A DNA stretch of 64,000 nt from Vibrio echinoideorum (GCF_024347455.1 NZ_AP025483.1:1488001-1552000), one strand, 5' to 3'; numbered from the stretch's first letter, positions 42,884 through 52,318 are shown. Translations and numbers: made by a program. The notes: generated by a model from the sequence alone, not told the origin.

Positions 42884-44356
42884 TTATAAATAACGGCTTC
42901 TTAGGTGGTCTTTGAAGTACTGCGCATTCAAGGTTTCGCCCGTTGCGCCTTTCACCAAGTCATCGGTGGTCAGCAGGCTGCCTTTGCTCCAAATATTTGA
43001 TTCTAACCAAGTGAAGATAGGTGATAGGTCGCCATTTTCAATCACAGAGTTCACATCGACAGTTTTCTTCATTGAAGCCATGAACTGAGCCGCGTACATC
43101 GCACCTAGTGTGTACGACGGGAAGTAACCGAATGCGCCGTCTGTCCAATGGATGTCTTGCATACAGCCATTAGTGAAATTGCCTTGAGTGCTTAAACCAA
43201 GGTATGACTGCATCTTGGTGTTCCAAAGCTCAGGAACATCGGTGTGTTTGATGTTGCCGTTGATCAAATCACGTTCAATTTCGTAACGTAAGATAACGTG
43301 TGCAGGGTAGGTCAGCTCATCAGCATCGACACGGATGAAGTCTTTCTTCACGCGAGTGTAGATCTTCTGGAAGTTCTTTTGTTCAAACTCTGAACCAGAG
43401 AACTGTTGGCCCGCTAGGTTTGCTAGGTGTCCAATGAATGGGTCGCTGCGGCCAACTTGCATCTCAAAAAATAAAGATTGAGATTCATGAATACCCATAG
43501 AACGAGCTTCACCCGCTGGCTGTCCAGCTAAGTGCTTTGGTAAGCCTTGTTCGTAACGCGCGTGCCCAGTTTCGTGCACGATACCCATTAATGATTGAAC
43601 GAATTCAGCTTCGTCATAGCGAGTCGTGATACGCACGTCTGAAGGCACACCACCACAGAACGGGTGAACACTTTCATCCAATCGTCCGTGTTCAAAATCG
43701 AATTGAAGCAGCTTCATGACTTCTAAGCCAAGAGCTTTCTGCTTCTCGGTAGAATAGATGCCCGATGGTGCGTTAAATTGCTCGCTCGATTGCTTTTCGA
43801 TCACTTCGTCGATCAGGCTTGGTAGCCATGTTTTAACGTCTGCAAACAAGGTATCAAGTGAAGCAGAGCTCGTTCCCGGTTCATAGATATCCAGCATGGC
43901 ATCATAAGGTGTTAGGTTCGCTGCATCGGCGCGGATCTGCGCTTCTTCAAGAGACAGCTCAACCACTTCACGCCAGTTCTTTTCGAATCCAACCCAGTCG
44001 TTGTTACCACGTTGGCTACGCCACGCATGTTCACATTTTGAACCCGCTAGAGACTTAGCTTCAACCAGATTTTCAGGAAGTAGGTTGGCTTGTTGCCATT
44101 GGCGTTTAATTTCACGCAGAGACGATTGTTGCTCGCCATTCAAAGCTTCGTTTTCAGCGTCTGAAATCCAATCGCCAAGCTGTGGTTGAGTCATTAACCC
44201 ATGAATATGAACCGAAAGCTCGGCCATCGCTTCACTACGAGCTTGATTACCACCAGATGGCATCATTGAAGCTTGGTCCCAACCACAAATAGAGGCTAGA
44301 TGTTGAAAGCGTGAACATTTTTGAGAGTGCTCGACTAGTTTTTTGAATGCGCTCAT
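42884..44356 (-). CDS. Carboxypeptidase M32 (thermostable carboxypeptidase 1 family)
   Basis: The 490-residue cytosolic zinc peptidase has the HETGH active site (His261, Glu262, His265) in GIVHETGHARYEQGLP, the downstream ESQSLFFEMQVGRSDPF with the third zinc ligand, and VKKDFIRVDADELTYPAHVILRYEIERDLINGNI, the M32 signature. It removes C-terminal residues from peptides. Length matches the family (about 490-510). Single gene with its own terminator. Confidence 0.93.
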   Translation of the reverse strand: MSAFKKLVEHSQKCSRFQHLASICGWDQASMMPSGGNQARSEAMAELSVHIHGLMTQPQLGDWISDAENEALNGEQQSSLREIKRQWQQANLLPENLVEAKSLAGSKCEHAWRSQRGNNDWVGFEKNWREVVELSLEEAQIRADAANLTPYDAMLDIYEPGTSSASLDTLFADVKTWLPSLIDEVIEKQSSEQFNAPSGIYSTEKQKALGLEVMKLLQFDFEHGRLDESVHPFCGGVPSDVRITTRYDEAEFVQSLMGIVHETGHARYEQGLPKHLAGQPAGEARSMGIHESQSLFFEMQVGRSDPFIGHLANLAGQQFSGSEFEQKNFQKIYTRVKKDFIRVDADELTYPAHVILRYEIERDLINGNIKHTDVPELWNTKMQSYLGLSTQGNFTNGCMQDIHWTDGAFGYFPSYTLGAMYAAQFMASMKKTVDVNSVIENGDLSPIFTWLESNIWSKGSLLTTDDLVKGATGETLNAQYFKDHLRSRYL

Positions 44357-44669
44357 TTGACTACTCTTAATTTGGTTTCTTTAAATGATCCTTAGGACTG
44401 CGTTGGCTTTAAGGTTCATCTCTAATGTACTTTTATTATGGTTCTGCTTTTTAGTGACGCTGTGCTTCGTAGTTGAAGGTACAGCGATAGAAGATACAGC
44501 GATAAAAGCTTGAGGCGGTACGATGCCTTGAATTTACTATTTCTTAACAAATTAAACTGTTCCATTGTGCACAAAATCAGTGACTTGTATAGCAGATGAC
44601 AATTGTTGCTTGCGAATTGTTCAGATACACGGTATTGATGATAAATCGCTAAACAAAGATGATAATGAT
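44357..44669. other. Divergent promoter region
   Basis: This 313-bp stretch separates the M32 and LysE genes. It holds only short imperfect repeats (GATAGAAGATACAGCGATA near 44485). The in-frame extension of the LysE gene back to 44565 does not look coding. Confidence 0.4.
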
Positions 44670-45305
44670 ATGGATATTTTGAACTTTGAGGCATTTCTGA
44701 TTGCCATCACTATTTTAACGCTAACGCCGGGTTTAGATACGGCATTGGTGATTCGCAATACAAGTCGTTCCGGCTTAGCTGACGGTGTTATGACCAGCTT
44801 AGGTATTTGTAGCGGCCTTTATGTGCATGCATTTTTCTCTGCTGTGGGGATCTCTGCGATTCTTGCTCAATCAGCTGAGCTCTTTCAAGCCGTTAAAATG
44901 GTGGGTGCGGTTTACCTGATTTGGCTTGGCTTAAGCAGTTTACGAGCTTTGATGAAAAATGGCGGAGGGATGCAGGTCGGGGAGCAGGCTAAGCAAGCAT
45001 ACAGCGCCAAGCGTTCTTTGCGTGAAGGTTTCCTATCTAATGTGCTGAACCCGAAAACGGCGGTTTTCTATTTGGCCTTTTTACCTCAATTCGTAAACCC
45101 TGAAGGTTCACCTTTATTGCAATCCATGGTGATGGCTTCGGTGCACTTTATGATTGCGATGGTGTGGCAATGCAGCCTAGCAGGTGCATTGAACTCCGCT
45201 AAAAATTTGCTCAAGAATGCGAGTTTCATGAAATGGATGGAAGGTGTGACGGGCATGGTGCTGGTGGGGCTTGGCGTTAAACTTCTGATGGAAGAGCCTG
45301 CGTAG
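44670..45305 (+). CDS. LysE/RhtB-family amino-acid exporter
   Basis: The 211-residue membrane protein starts at ATG 44670 (MDILNFEAFLIAITILTLTPG). Six hydrophobic segments and blocks TPGLDTALVIRNTSRSGLADG, VKMVGAVYLIWLGLSSLR and NVLNPKTAVFYLAFLPQFVNP define the family. It is a different subgroup from the LysE at 27091. A weak GATGATA ribosome-binding region precedes it. Substrate unknown. Confidence 0.87.
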   Translation: MDILNFEAFLIAITILTLTPGLDTALVIRNTSRSGLADGVMTSLGICSGLYVHAFFSAVGISAILAQSAELFQAVKMVGAVYLIWLGLSSLRALMKNGGGMQVGEQAKQAYSAKRSLREGFLSNVLNPKTAVFYLAFLPQFVNPEGSPLLQSMVMASVHFMIAMVWQCSLAGALNSAKNLLKNASFMKWMEGVTGMVLVGLGVKLLMEEPA

Positions 45306-45323
45306 TTTTCCTTTTCTGTCGCA

Positions 45324-45363
45324 GATAAATAGATAAATAGATAAATAGATAAATAGATGAATA
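45324..45363. repeat. GATAAATA octamer array (4 perfect plus 1 variant copies)
   Basis: Four GATAAATA units (45324-45355) and one GATGAATA unit lie between the LysE stop codon and its terminator. The same octamer is tandemly repeated at 36487. Confidence 0.93.
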
Positions 45364-45368
45364 GATGA

Positions 45369-45396
45369 AAGCCCACGACGTGTCGTGGGCTTTTTT
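45369..45396 (+). terminator. Rho-independent terminator
   Basis: GCCCACGA pairs with TCGTGGGC around a CGTG loop, followed by six T. It can end the LysE transcript and, in reverse, the aerolysin transcript. Confidence 0.88.
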
Positions 45397-45434
45397 GCTA
45401 TAGGTAAACCTATTGTCAGATGTGAGCCACTGCG

Positions 45435-46910
45435 TTATTCAACAACGCTGATGTTCATCTCAGCGCCTTCGAAACCTAAGTCACTTAACTCATCTGCATT
45501 AAAGTTGGTGGTAACTTCGATATCGCCAATGCGCTCAGTGGTTTCGCTGACTGAATCAACGCTTCTTTTGCTACGAACACTGTTGGTAATTGGTGTTGCT
45601 TGGCCAATTTCAATGGTGCCTGCAAATTGAGATTCAGCGTTAAAATCGCCAGATACGTAAGAGTGGAATGGGCGTAAGCTTCCACCAGTCGCGTACTGCA
45701 TGCTTGATAAACCGGCTTCTTTGATAGCCCAGCCCCAGTCCCACCATTTCGTTTCGCCTGGGATGTATCGGTGATCCCATTGGTAGCGAATATCGGCTGA
45801 TTCATTGCTGCTACGGCCCATAGTGAAGGTGTGAGCTTTGTACGGGCGGTTGTCTGGGTGAGTGTGCCATGCGTTACCACCCCAACGAAGGAAGCCGTTA
45901 AATTCAACATCGTAACTGATGTCGGCGTTGAATCGGTAAGGATAAGAGATGGTTGAACGATACAGCTCAACTCGAATCGGAAGCTCTGAATTCGCAGGAA
46001 CCATAGGACGAGCTTGAAGTGTTACTTGCTCGCTAGTGGAGTTGCCATTGGTTTCAGCGAAGCTCTGGTTTGCTTCTAACTTAATCGTTAGCTTAGTCTC
46101 GCCAACTAAAGGCCATTTGAATGTATTCTCTGTTTGAACACTTTCGGAGAACCCATAGCTGTTGGTTTTAGACCAGTTTGTTGACTCATCAACTTTGAGG
46201 TCGACAACGACTTGTTGCGCGATGTTACTTCTGTTTCTGGCCGTTGCATAAACGGTCTTAACCAGTTCACGATCGGACTCGACGACATCGCCGTGCCAAA
46301 AGTTATTGTCGTTGACGGTGTAGGTAAAGTTGTCGACGGTGATCTTAGTCTTTTCGTTACAGCGATAACCATCACAAGAACCACTGTTGTTGCCTTGTAT
46401 TACCCAAGAGTCGCCTGAGCGGTTAATCGTCATGTCCTCACCAACATACTGACTGTTATTCCCGCCAACCCACGCATAACCTAGGTTGTGAGCCAGATAG
46501 CTAAGAGGGCGTACAAAATCATTGCGGTTGTTTACTAAGTCATATTCAACATCTATCTCGCTGCCTTCTGTGACGGCTTTAGCAGAGTAGTTTGGAATTT
46601 CAGATTGGTCATTGTTGGGATAGCAGAACGTTGATCCGCTGCTCGATTGTTTAATTTCGCCATGATAGCCAGGCCCCATGATCACCCAGTTTCCTTTCAG
46701 CCCTGTGATCTGCCAAGTGCCCATACGAGCGACCAAAGCACTCTTTTGTTCTTCAGCCTCATAACGGTCTAAAGGGCGATAACCAGAGCGACATACATCT
46801 TCACCAAGTTGGTCAAACACTATTTGGTCTGGGTAAACCTTTGCGTTTACACCGGTTGATAGAACAGACAACACTGCGGTTGCTAAGAGACTTCTGTTTA
46901 TACTAATCAT
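45435..46910 (-). CDS. Aerolysin-family pore-forming toxin
   Basis: The 491-residue precursor starts at ATG 46910 with GAGGG upstream and has a signal peptide ending NA before KVYPDQIVF. It aligns along its whole length with Aeromonas aerolysin: GEDVCRSGYRPLDRYEA, GNWVIMGPGYHGEI, SYLAHNLGYAWVGGNNSQYVGEDM, WVIQGNNSGSCDGYRCN, ATNWSKTNSYGFSE-like SWSK block, FNGFLRWGGNAWHTHPDNRP and RYIPGETKWWDWGWAI. The C-terminal propeptide region follows SVRSKRSVDSVSE, whose basic RSKR is a likely activation cleavage site. Aerolysin binds GPI-anchored proteins and forms heptameric pores. The ToxR-like pair upstream may control it. Confidence 0.93.
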   Translation of the reverse strand: MISINRSLLATAVLSVLSTGVNAKVYPDQIVFDQLGEDVCRSGYRPLDRYEAEEQKSALVARMGTWQITGLKGNWVIMGPGYHGEIKQSSSGSTFCYPNNDQSEIPNYSAKAVTEGSEIDVEYDLVNNRNDFVRPLSYLAHNLGYAWVGGNNSQYVGEDMTINRSGDSWVIQGNNSGSCDGYRCNEKTKITVDNFTYTVNDNNFWHGDVVESDRELVKTVYATARNRSNIAQQVVVDLKVDESTNWSKTNSYGFSESVQTENTFKWPLVGETKLTIKLEANQSFAETNGNSTSEQVTLQARPMVPANSELPIRVELYRSTISYPYRFNADISYDVEFNGFLRWGGNAWHTHPDNRPYKAHTFTMGRSSNESADIRYQWDHRYIPGETKWWDWGWAIKEAGLSSMQYATGGSLRPFHSYVSGDFNAESQFAGTIEIGQATPITNSVRSKRSVDSVSETTERIGDIEVTTNFNADELSDLGFEGAEMNISVVE

Positions 46911-47291
46911 TAACAATTCCCTCTATTGTAATTTTTCTATTTTGATAATGTTTTGTGCGTCGTGCTTTTAACAAGACAAGTTCACTTTTTCATGTTGATA
47001 AATAGATAGATACTGAAAAGGGTTGAATTAATTTACCGATTTAATTCAATGGCTTGTAATGTTGTTTTTGTATTTAAATGAAAGGGTATGCAACTAAAGA
47101 AAATTTTTTTGATAAAGCTCAAACCATTTTTAGAAAAATTATATTTTATTACCTGCACTCTAACGTCATTTTATTTTGACGTAATCCTGTTGCGTTTTAT
47201 ATGAATGGTTAAAGAGAGGAGGAGGTGTTCTTTCCAAGAAACGCGGCGTTTAAATAGAGTTGATAATGAATATAATAGGTATTAACTTAAG
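46911..47291. promoter_or_regulatory. Aerolysin upstream region
   Basis: This 381-bp, very AT-rich region holds the aerolysin promoter. An inverted repeat ACGTCA-N8-TGACGT lies at 47163-47182 (7 of 8 bases per wider arm). No clear TNAAA-N5-TNAAA ToxR-type direct repeats were picked out by eye. No gene is seen. Confidence 0.4.
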
Positions 47292-47753
47292 TTATCGCTT
47301 AGCTAGAAGTTGTGTTCGACCCGTATTACAGGTTCGAATTATGGCAAATAATTCATTTGAACTTAAAACATCAATATTCAACGTTAATGGGTCATTATTA
47401 AGCAGGAGGTAAGGCGAGAATTGAGTGTCATTCATCGCTTTCTCTATTTTTTGTACAGAGACTAAGTCGATGGTACCTAAAATGGAAAAATATAATGATT
47501 GAGAAGGCCTTGCTCTACCTTTGAATCGAAAAACGATGGGATCGGGCATGTGATCGTCTTGAACTGATACGAGATGTAAGACGGTATTGCTGCTTATCTT
47601 TGTTAATCCATCGGTACGTAATACGTTTCCTTCTAACATAAGGTCTACCACACTATGCTGATAGCGGTGCTCTTTCTGTGGTTGGGGGGAAGGGATAAGC
47701 CATATGCTAACGAATAAAAGTAACGCAGAAGATAGCGCAACGAATGGCTTCAT
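47292..47753 (-). CDS. Membrane-anchored periplasmic partner of the ToxR-like regulator
   Basis: The 153-residue product has one N-terminal transmembrane segment (FVALSSALLLFVSIWLI, about residues 4-20) and a periplasmic domain of about 130 residues with one conserved-looking Cys near the end (IIRTCNTGR). Its start overlaps the end of the ToxR-like gene by 4 bp. This arrangement matches ToxS, TcpH and VtrC, which stabilise or assist their membrane regulators. There is no clear sequence identity to any of these that I can claim. Confidence 0.6.
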   Translation of the reverse strand: MKPFVALSSALLLFVSIWLIPSPQPQKEHRYQHSVVDLMLEGNVLRTDGLTKISSNTVLHLVSVQDDHMPDPIVFRFKGRARPSQSLYFSILGTIDLVSVQKIEKAMNDTQFSPYLLLNNDPLTLNIDVLSSNELFAIIRTCNTGRTQLLAKR

Positions 47754-48535
47754 AATTGGCCTCTCTTTAGGAATAATGCTATTTCAGCACTGACTCTGTC
47801 CGATTGCGCAGGTGTGTAAAAAATATTGACGGATTGACGTGTGGCTTTATCGAGTAAGGAAAGTTCAGAATGCCCCGGTTCTTCGCTAATATAAGCCACA
47901 CAATCGCATTGATACTTATAGAGAATGGCTTCTAATTCAGGGCTTAACACTATATCGTGTTCTTGGAAAACCTGTATCTGACCAATCCACTGTTCATTGA
48001 GTCGGTTGACGGGGTAGATATCACCGAGGCTTCTATCGTTAATTTTAGCAAAAGCCAGCAGTGCCGATGCCAGCAGTAAACAACCCGTTGTGAAGTAGCA
48101 CAGCCTATTTCGGTTGGAGACGGATTGCTGGTGGTCAGATAAAGTTTGTTCAACACTAAGAGCGTCAATCTCGTGAGTATTGATGGGTACATGGTCGCTT
48201 ACGGGTACTAGAGGAATATAGGTTACGCTACTTGCTTGCGAGTCGACAAATACGCATTCATCGATAAGGCGGTAACCGATCTTTGGCACAGTTACAATTG
48301 GAGTCTCTTTGATGCCGAGTCTAACAAACCCTTGGCGAACTAAACTTATGCTTTTCGCAAGTGAAGTATCCCCTATGAATTCGCTTCCCCATGCGAAGTT
48401 AATAATATCTTGTTTGCTAACAATTTCGGGCGAGTTTTTAAGTAATAACTCTAAAACGCGAGTCTCACGATATCCTATTTTAATAGAACGTTCGTCGTTA
48501 TAAATACGGTTTTTAATTGGGTCGAATCTGATCAT
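47750..48535 (-). CDS. ToxR/CadC-like transmembrane transcription regulator
   Basis: The 261-residue protein has an OmpR-type winged helix at residues 1-95 (RETRVLELLLKNSPEIVSKQDIINFAWG, VTVPKIGYRLI), a linker, one transmembrane helix at about 145-164 and a periplasmic domain of about 95 residues with a Cys pair (YQCDCVAY). This is the ToxR/TcpP/CadC architecture, where the membrane protein binds DNA directly. It overlaps its partner gene by 4 bp and lies next to aerolysin in the same orientation. Control of aerolysin is likely but inferred. Confidence 0.83.
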   Translation of the reverse strand: MIRFDPIKNRIYNDERSIKIGYRETRVLELLLKNSPEIVSKQDIINFAWGSEFIGDTSLAKSISLVRQGFVRLGIKETPIVTVPKIGYRLIDECVFVDSQASSVTYIPLVPVSDHVPINTHEIDALSVEQTLSDHQQSVSNRNRLCYFTTGCLLLASALLAFAKINDRSLGDIYPVNRLNEQWIGQIQVFQEHDIVLSPELEAILYKYQCDCVAYISEEPGHSELSLLDKATRQSVNIFYTPAQSDRVSAEIALFLKRGQL

Positions 48536-48917
48536 ATAACCAACGTTTTATTTTTATTATAATTCTCTCAACAATGTAGATGACTATAAGCTTACTAATA
48601 TATGAATTAAAGTCACATTTTCCAATCTAGTGTTTTTTTGTGTGGTTGAAACAAAATGCTATTTATTCGTTTATGACTAAAAAACGGCCATCTATACATA
48701 GTCTGTTAAATATAAGTAATATCTAATTAAGTGTTGGTTTTATTAGTGGCCCTTTTATTAGCTTTCTATTAGGGGTATTAATTCGTACAACAGTCTAATT
48801 AATATCCTGCTATATGTAGGGGTATAAGTGTTAGTAATGATTTGTTCAGTTTAACGATTGAATGAATATAAAAAAAGCCCGCATTTTATTACGGGCTTGG
48901 TGTTCAATCAATTCAAG
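48536..48917. other. AT-rich intergenic region with terminator
   Basis: This holds the promoter of the ToxR-like operon and, at 48871-48898, a terminator for the AGCS gene: AAGCCCG pairs with CGGGCTT around 10 nt, with a T run on the minus strand. Nothing else was recognised. Confidence 0.6.
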
Positions 48918-50288
48918 TTATGCTTTAACGGCTTCACAATCATTTGAAGAAGTTAAAGGTTTGAAGAATAGCTTTGTTTCTTCGATTACAACGTGGCGTA
49001 ACAAGATAAGACCGATTAGGTTAGGAATAGCCATTAGGCCGTTCACGATATCAGCCATTAGCCAGATCATGTCGAGTTTTAAGAACGCACCAGAAGCAAC
49101 CAATGCTATGAAGATGATTTTGTAAGGTAGGACCGCTTTCGTTCCCAACAGGAATACAACACAACGCTCACCGTAATAGTTCCAGCCTAGGATGGTCGTA
49201 AATGCGAAGAAGATTAAGCCAACAGAAACTAGCATTGGGCCTAAAGTATCGGCGTTCAAACCCACAGCGAATGCATGAGTGGTCATCGCCGCACCAGAGA
49301 GATCGGTCTGCCAAGCACCCGTTAAGATAAGCGCCAAACCCGTCATCGTACAGATGATGATGGTGTCAAAGAAGGTACCTGTCATAGAGATAAGGCCTTG
49401 CTTCACGCACGAGTCGGTTTTAGCCGCTGCTGCTGCCATAGGCGCGCTACCCAGACCTGATTCGTTCGAGAATACACCGCGAGCAATACCTGATTGGATA
49501 GCAAGCATGATGCTAGCACCAAAGAAACCACCCGTTGCCGCTGTGTTGGTGAACGCAGAGGTAACAACAAGGGTAATAGCATTCAGTAGTTGATCGGCGT
49601 TTGAAGCCAGAACGCTTAAACACGCAACGATGTACATGATAGCCATGGTAGGCACGACTTTTCCTGTCACCTTAGCGATCGATTGAATACCACCAAGAGT
49701 GACAACCGCCACTAATATCGTAAGAACAACAGCAGACATTTCACGAGACGCACCGAATGAAATTTCAGTCGCGTCTAAGATAGCGTTAACTTGTGGGAAG
49801 GTACCAATACCGAAACAGGCAACTCCCAAAGCGAAGACAGCGAACATCACCGCTAAGATTCGTGAGCCGACACCGTACTGCAAGTAGTACATTGGACCGC
49901 CAACCATTTCACCATTGCTGTCGGTTCTACGGTATTTAACAGCAAGTAGACATTCTGCGTATTTGGTCGCCATACCAAAGACAGCGGCAAGCCACATCCA
50001 GAATAGGGCACCAGGGCCACCAATCTTGATTGCGGTCGCTACACCTATGATATTACCTGTGCCAATCGTTGCGGAAAGCGCAGTACACAAAGCGGCGAAG
50101 CTTGATACGTCACCCGTGCCGGATTTGTCTTTGGTGAACACCATTTTTAGCGCAGTTGGGAGATGTCTAAACTGGAGTAAGCCTAAACGAAAAGTGAAGT
50201 AAACACCGGTGCCAACTAATAGGATGAGTAGCGGTGGTCCCCAAACGAATTGGTTGATGGTTTGAAGTGTAGCTTGTAGATGGTTCAT
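48918..50288 (-). CDS. AGCS-family sodium:glycine/alanine symporter
   Basis: The 456-residue protein has about 10-11 transmembrane segments and the family motifs GTGNIIGVATAIKIGGPGALFWMW, GVFSNESGLGSAPMAAAAAKT and GGPMYYLQYG. It imports glycine or alanine with sodium. The tandem glycine riboswitch in its 5' leader makes glycine the probable substrate or at least the signal. Single gene. Confidence 0.92.
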   Translation of the reverse strand: MNHLQATLQTINQFVWGPPLLILLVGTGVYFTFRLGLLQFRHLPTALKMVFTKDKSGTGDVSSFAALCTALSATIGTGNIIGVATAIKIGGPGALFWMWLAAVFGMATKYAECLLAVKYRRTDSNGEMVGGPMYYLQYGVGSRILAVMFAVFALGVACFGIGTFPQVNAILDATEISFGASREMSAVVLTILVAVVTLGGIQSIAKVTGKVVPTMAIMYIVACLSVLASNADQLLNAITLVVTSAFTNTAATGGFFGASIMLAIQSGIARGVFSNESGLGSAPMAAAAAKTDSCVKQGLISMTGTFFDTIIICTMTGLALILTGAWQTDLSGAAMTTHAFAVGLNADTLGPMLVSVGLIFFAFTTILGWNYYGERCVVFLLGTKAVLPYKIIFIALVASGAFLKLDMIWLMADIVNGLMAIPNLIGLILLRHVVIEETKLFFKPLTSSNDCEAVKA

Positions 50289-50420
50289 GGTTTCCCCTTA
50301 ATAAATTAAAAATTTAAGGAGAAGAGGGAAGGCAGTGCAGATCACAGGGATCGATAGCACCACTTAATACATACGGATTTCTAGATAGAATTCTTTTGTT
50401 AATTAAGGCTGTTGCTTTCC

Positions 50421-50676
50421 ACTCCTCTGTCCTTTTGCCTGAGAGTTTCACTTAGCGAATCACTTATAGATAAGTAACGGGCACTAAGCTTGCTCCTTCG
50501 GCGACCGTTTTCTACAATAAAGTAGTACGATTCTCTCCAGAGGTTCCTCCAACGACAGTCCTCACTTTTCTGGATTTCTCCAGCATAAAGCGCCTGAAAG
50601 ATTTACTTCTTCGGCGGGTTAATCTAACTAAATGTTAATATTTAGTTAAAAACCACTCTCCTGCAGTCTTCATCGG
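50421..50676 (-). promoter_or_regulatory. Tandem glycine riboswitch
   Basis: Read on the minus strand, two glycine aptamers occur in series. The first has GCAGGAGAG, CGCCGAAGAAG and TTTCAGG; the second has CTCTGGAGAGA, CGCCGAAGGAGCAA and CTCTCAGGCAAAAGGACAG. These are the hallmark conserved blocks. It lies about 130 bp upstream of the AGCS start codon and probably switches the transporter gene in response to glycine. Confidence 0.9.
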
Positions 50677-50851
50677 AACAATTACCTAAATAATTAGGTA
50701 ATCTGTAGCCGTATCCTAGATCATATAAAATGTGATGTCAGCTACAAAATATCTGTTTGCTCAAATGTTGTTCAACTAAATGATCAAACAACGAGTCTCT
50801 GACGTAACTTGCTTATTTAAATGGTATAAAATAGAGAAACAAGGAGGAGTT

Positions 50852-51010
50852 ATGACTCGATTGATAGCGATTGTTTTTTTATTGGCTTTGGCATTTGTGC
50901 TGTTTCGTTTCCGGACGAACGAAAAAGTGCAGAAAGGGGTGGTGATAGTTATCGTTAGCAGTTTCCTTTTGTATACGGCTAGCTTGATGATTTCGGAGCT
51001 AACTCGTTAG
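50852..51010 (+). CDS. Small membrane protein (52 aa)
   Basis: ATG 50852 follows a perfect AAGGAGG ribosome binding site. The product is 52 residues with two hydrophobic stretches (LIAIVFLLALAFVLF and VVIVIVSSFLLYTASLMI) separated by a basic turn, so a hairpin membrane protein. An in-frame ATG at 50780 is less likely. It may be co-transcribed with the next gene, 146 bp away. Confidence 0.6.
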   Translation: MTRLIAIVFLLALAFVLFRFRTNEKVQKGVVIVIVSSFLLYTASLMISELTR

Positions 51011-51155
51011 ACGCGGTGGCGTTCAAACGATAGCGAACGAGCGAATATAAACCTAAGCGATGTATTGAACGGTTTAAGTGGCCGTGTTCGGTTTAACTGA
51101 GCCGTCAAAATCAGTAACAGTGTAACGTTAAAAATATTTTTGGGAGTACCCGCTA

Positions 51156-51890
51156 GTGAACCAGCAATCTGGACAAAGCGAACAAGATGAAGTGGTTATT
51201 ATTGAAGAACGAGATAAACGTAGTCAGCTTTATATAGGCATTGCTGCGGTTATTGGTCTGGCTTTAGGTGGCTTGGTCGGTTCTACAATCACGTCATCGA
51301 AGTGGGAGTCCAGTTATCAGGTACTCGAAACGCGTTACCAAGAACTGAGCGACAGTAAAACACAGTTGATGACGTCAGTTGAAGCGAAGGTGGCGAAAGT
51401 CGATACAGAAATCGATAAAAAAGTAGAAACTGCGCTAGCGAAACAGGCAGAAGAGCATCAAAAAGAACTTCAAGATTTAGCCAAACAATCTTCGGTTTTA
51501 GAAAAGGCGAACTACTCGTTAGAACAGCAGTTAAATGAACAAAAGCAAACGTTAGAACAAACTCAGCAAAACAATCAAAAACTCAATCATCAGGCTGATA
51601 TGCAGTCCACTTTGTTTGAACGCTCGCGTGAACTTTTCCGTAAAGAATTACAGATATCCCAAGAGCTTGAAAAACTTGAGAAGGAAAGAGATGACATCGA
51701 ACAGAAACTTGGCCCTTTGAAGCAAGCGTGTGATGTCTTCTTAGATGGCACGTCATGGGACGCTAAATCTGATGCTTGTGAGAAACAAGATAATGCTAAC
51801 TCTCGATTGAGTGATATCAGACAAATGATTGAAGTTCATACTATGGATCTCAAGCAAATCAAAACGTTAACCGAAGAGATGGGTTTGTAA
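51156..51890 (+). CDS. Membrane-anchored coiled-coil protein
   Basis: The 244-residue product starts at GTG 51156 (GGGAG nine bases upstream). It has an acidic N-terminus, one transmembrane helix (about 26-46, LYIGIAAVIGLALGGLVGS) and a long coiled coil from about 55 to 190 rich in Gln, Lys and Glu. Two Cys lie in the C-terminal part (QACDVFLDG and DACEKQD). It is typical of vibrio proteins without assigned function. Confidence 0.65.
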   Translation: MNQQSGQSEQDEVVIIEERDKRSQLYIGIAAVIGLALGGLVGSTITSSKWESSYQVLETRYQELSDSKTQLMTSVEAKVAKVDTEIDKKVETALAKQAEEHQKELQDLAKQSSVLEKANYSLEQQLNEQKQTLEQTQQNNQKLNHQADMQSTLFERSRELFRKELQISQELEKLEKERDDIEQKLGPLKQACDVFLDGTSWDAKSDACEKQDNANSRLSDIRQMIEVHTMDLKQIKTLTEEMGL

Positions 51891-52318
51891 GCTTAAACGC
51901 TTAGTCCACTCATAGGTAAGCCTGTGTGCTAATGAATGCGTGATAGCAAATATTCAAACGCCCACATCATGAAAATGGTGTGGGCGTATTTCGTTCTAAA
52001 CGTGTGGTCTTGTATTGCTATGCCGTTTTATCTCAGATAGCTATATCGTTTCGTCGCAGGTAGTTGAGTGCTTTTGTCACAGATAGTTATGTCGTTTCGT
52101 CACGGGTAGCTGAGATCCGTTTGCAACCGTTTACCAAGGCTATCCGTGATTAGAACCGTAAAATTGCCTTTGATGTGTGACTGGTTGAATATTTGGTGAT
52201 TTTGCTCGCATATTTATACGCTGGGTAAATAGGATAATGGTGGTGTTCTAGGATGAACACGCGGTCTGTTGTCATTCTGTGATTAGACCATCTCAATGGA
52301 TAGGCAAAGGAGGGAGCT
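51891..52318 (+). other. Intergenic region with terminator and a 46-bp imperfect tandem repeat
   Basis: A hairpin at 51959-51986 (12-bp stem, GAAA tetraloop) ends the coiled-coil gene. From about 52037 to 52120 a segment starting GATAGCTATATCGTTTCGTC is repeated once, imperfectly, as GATAGTTATGTCGTTTCGTC. The remainder holds the promoter of the small Cys-rich gene. Confidence 0.5.

Noticed and set aside
45485..45970. 161-residue minus-strand frame within aerolysin
   Set aside because: Same-strand shadow of aerolysin in another frame with no homology.
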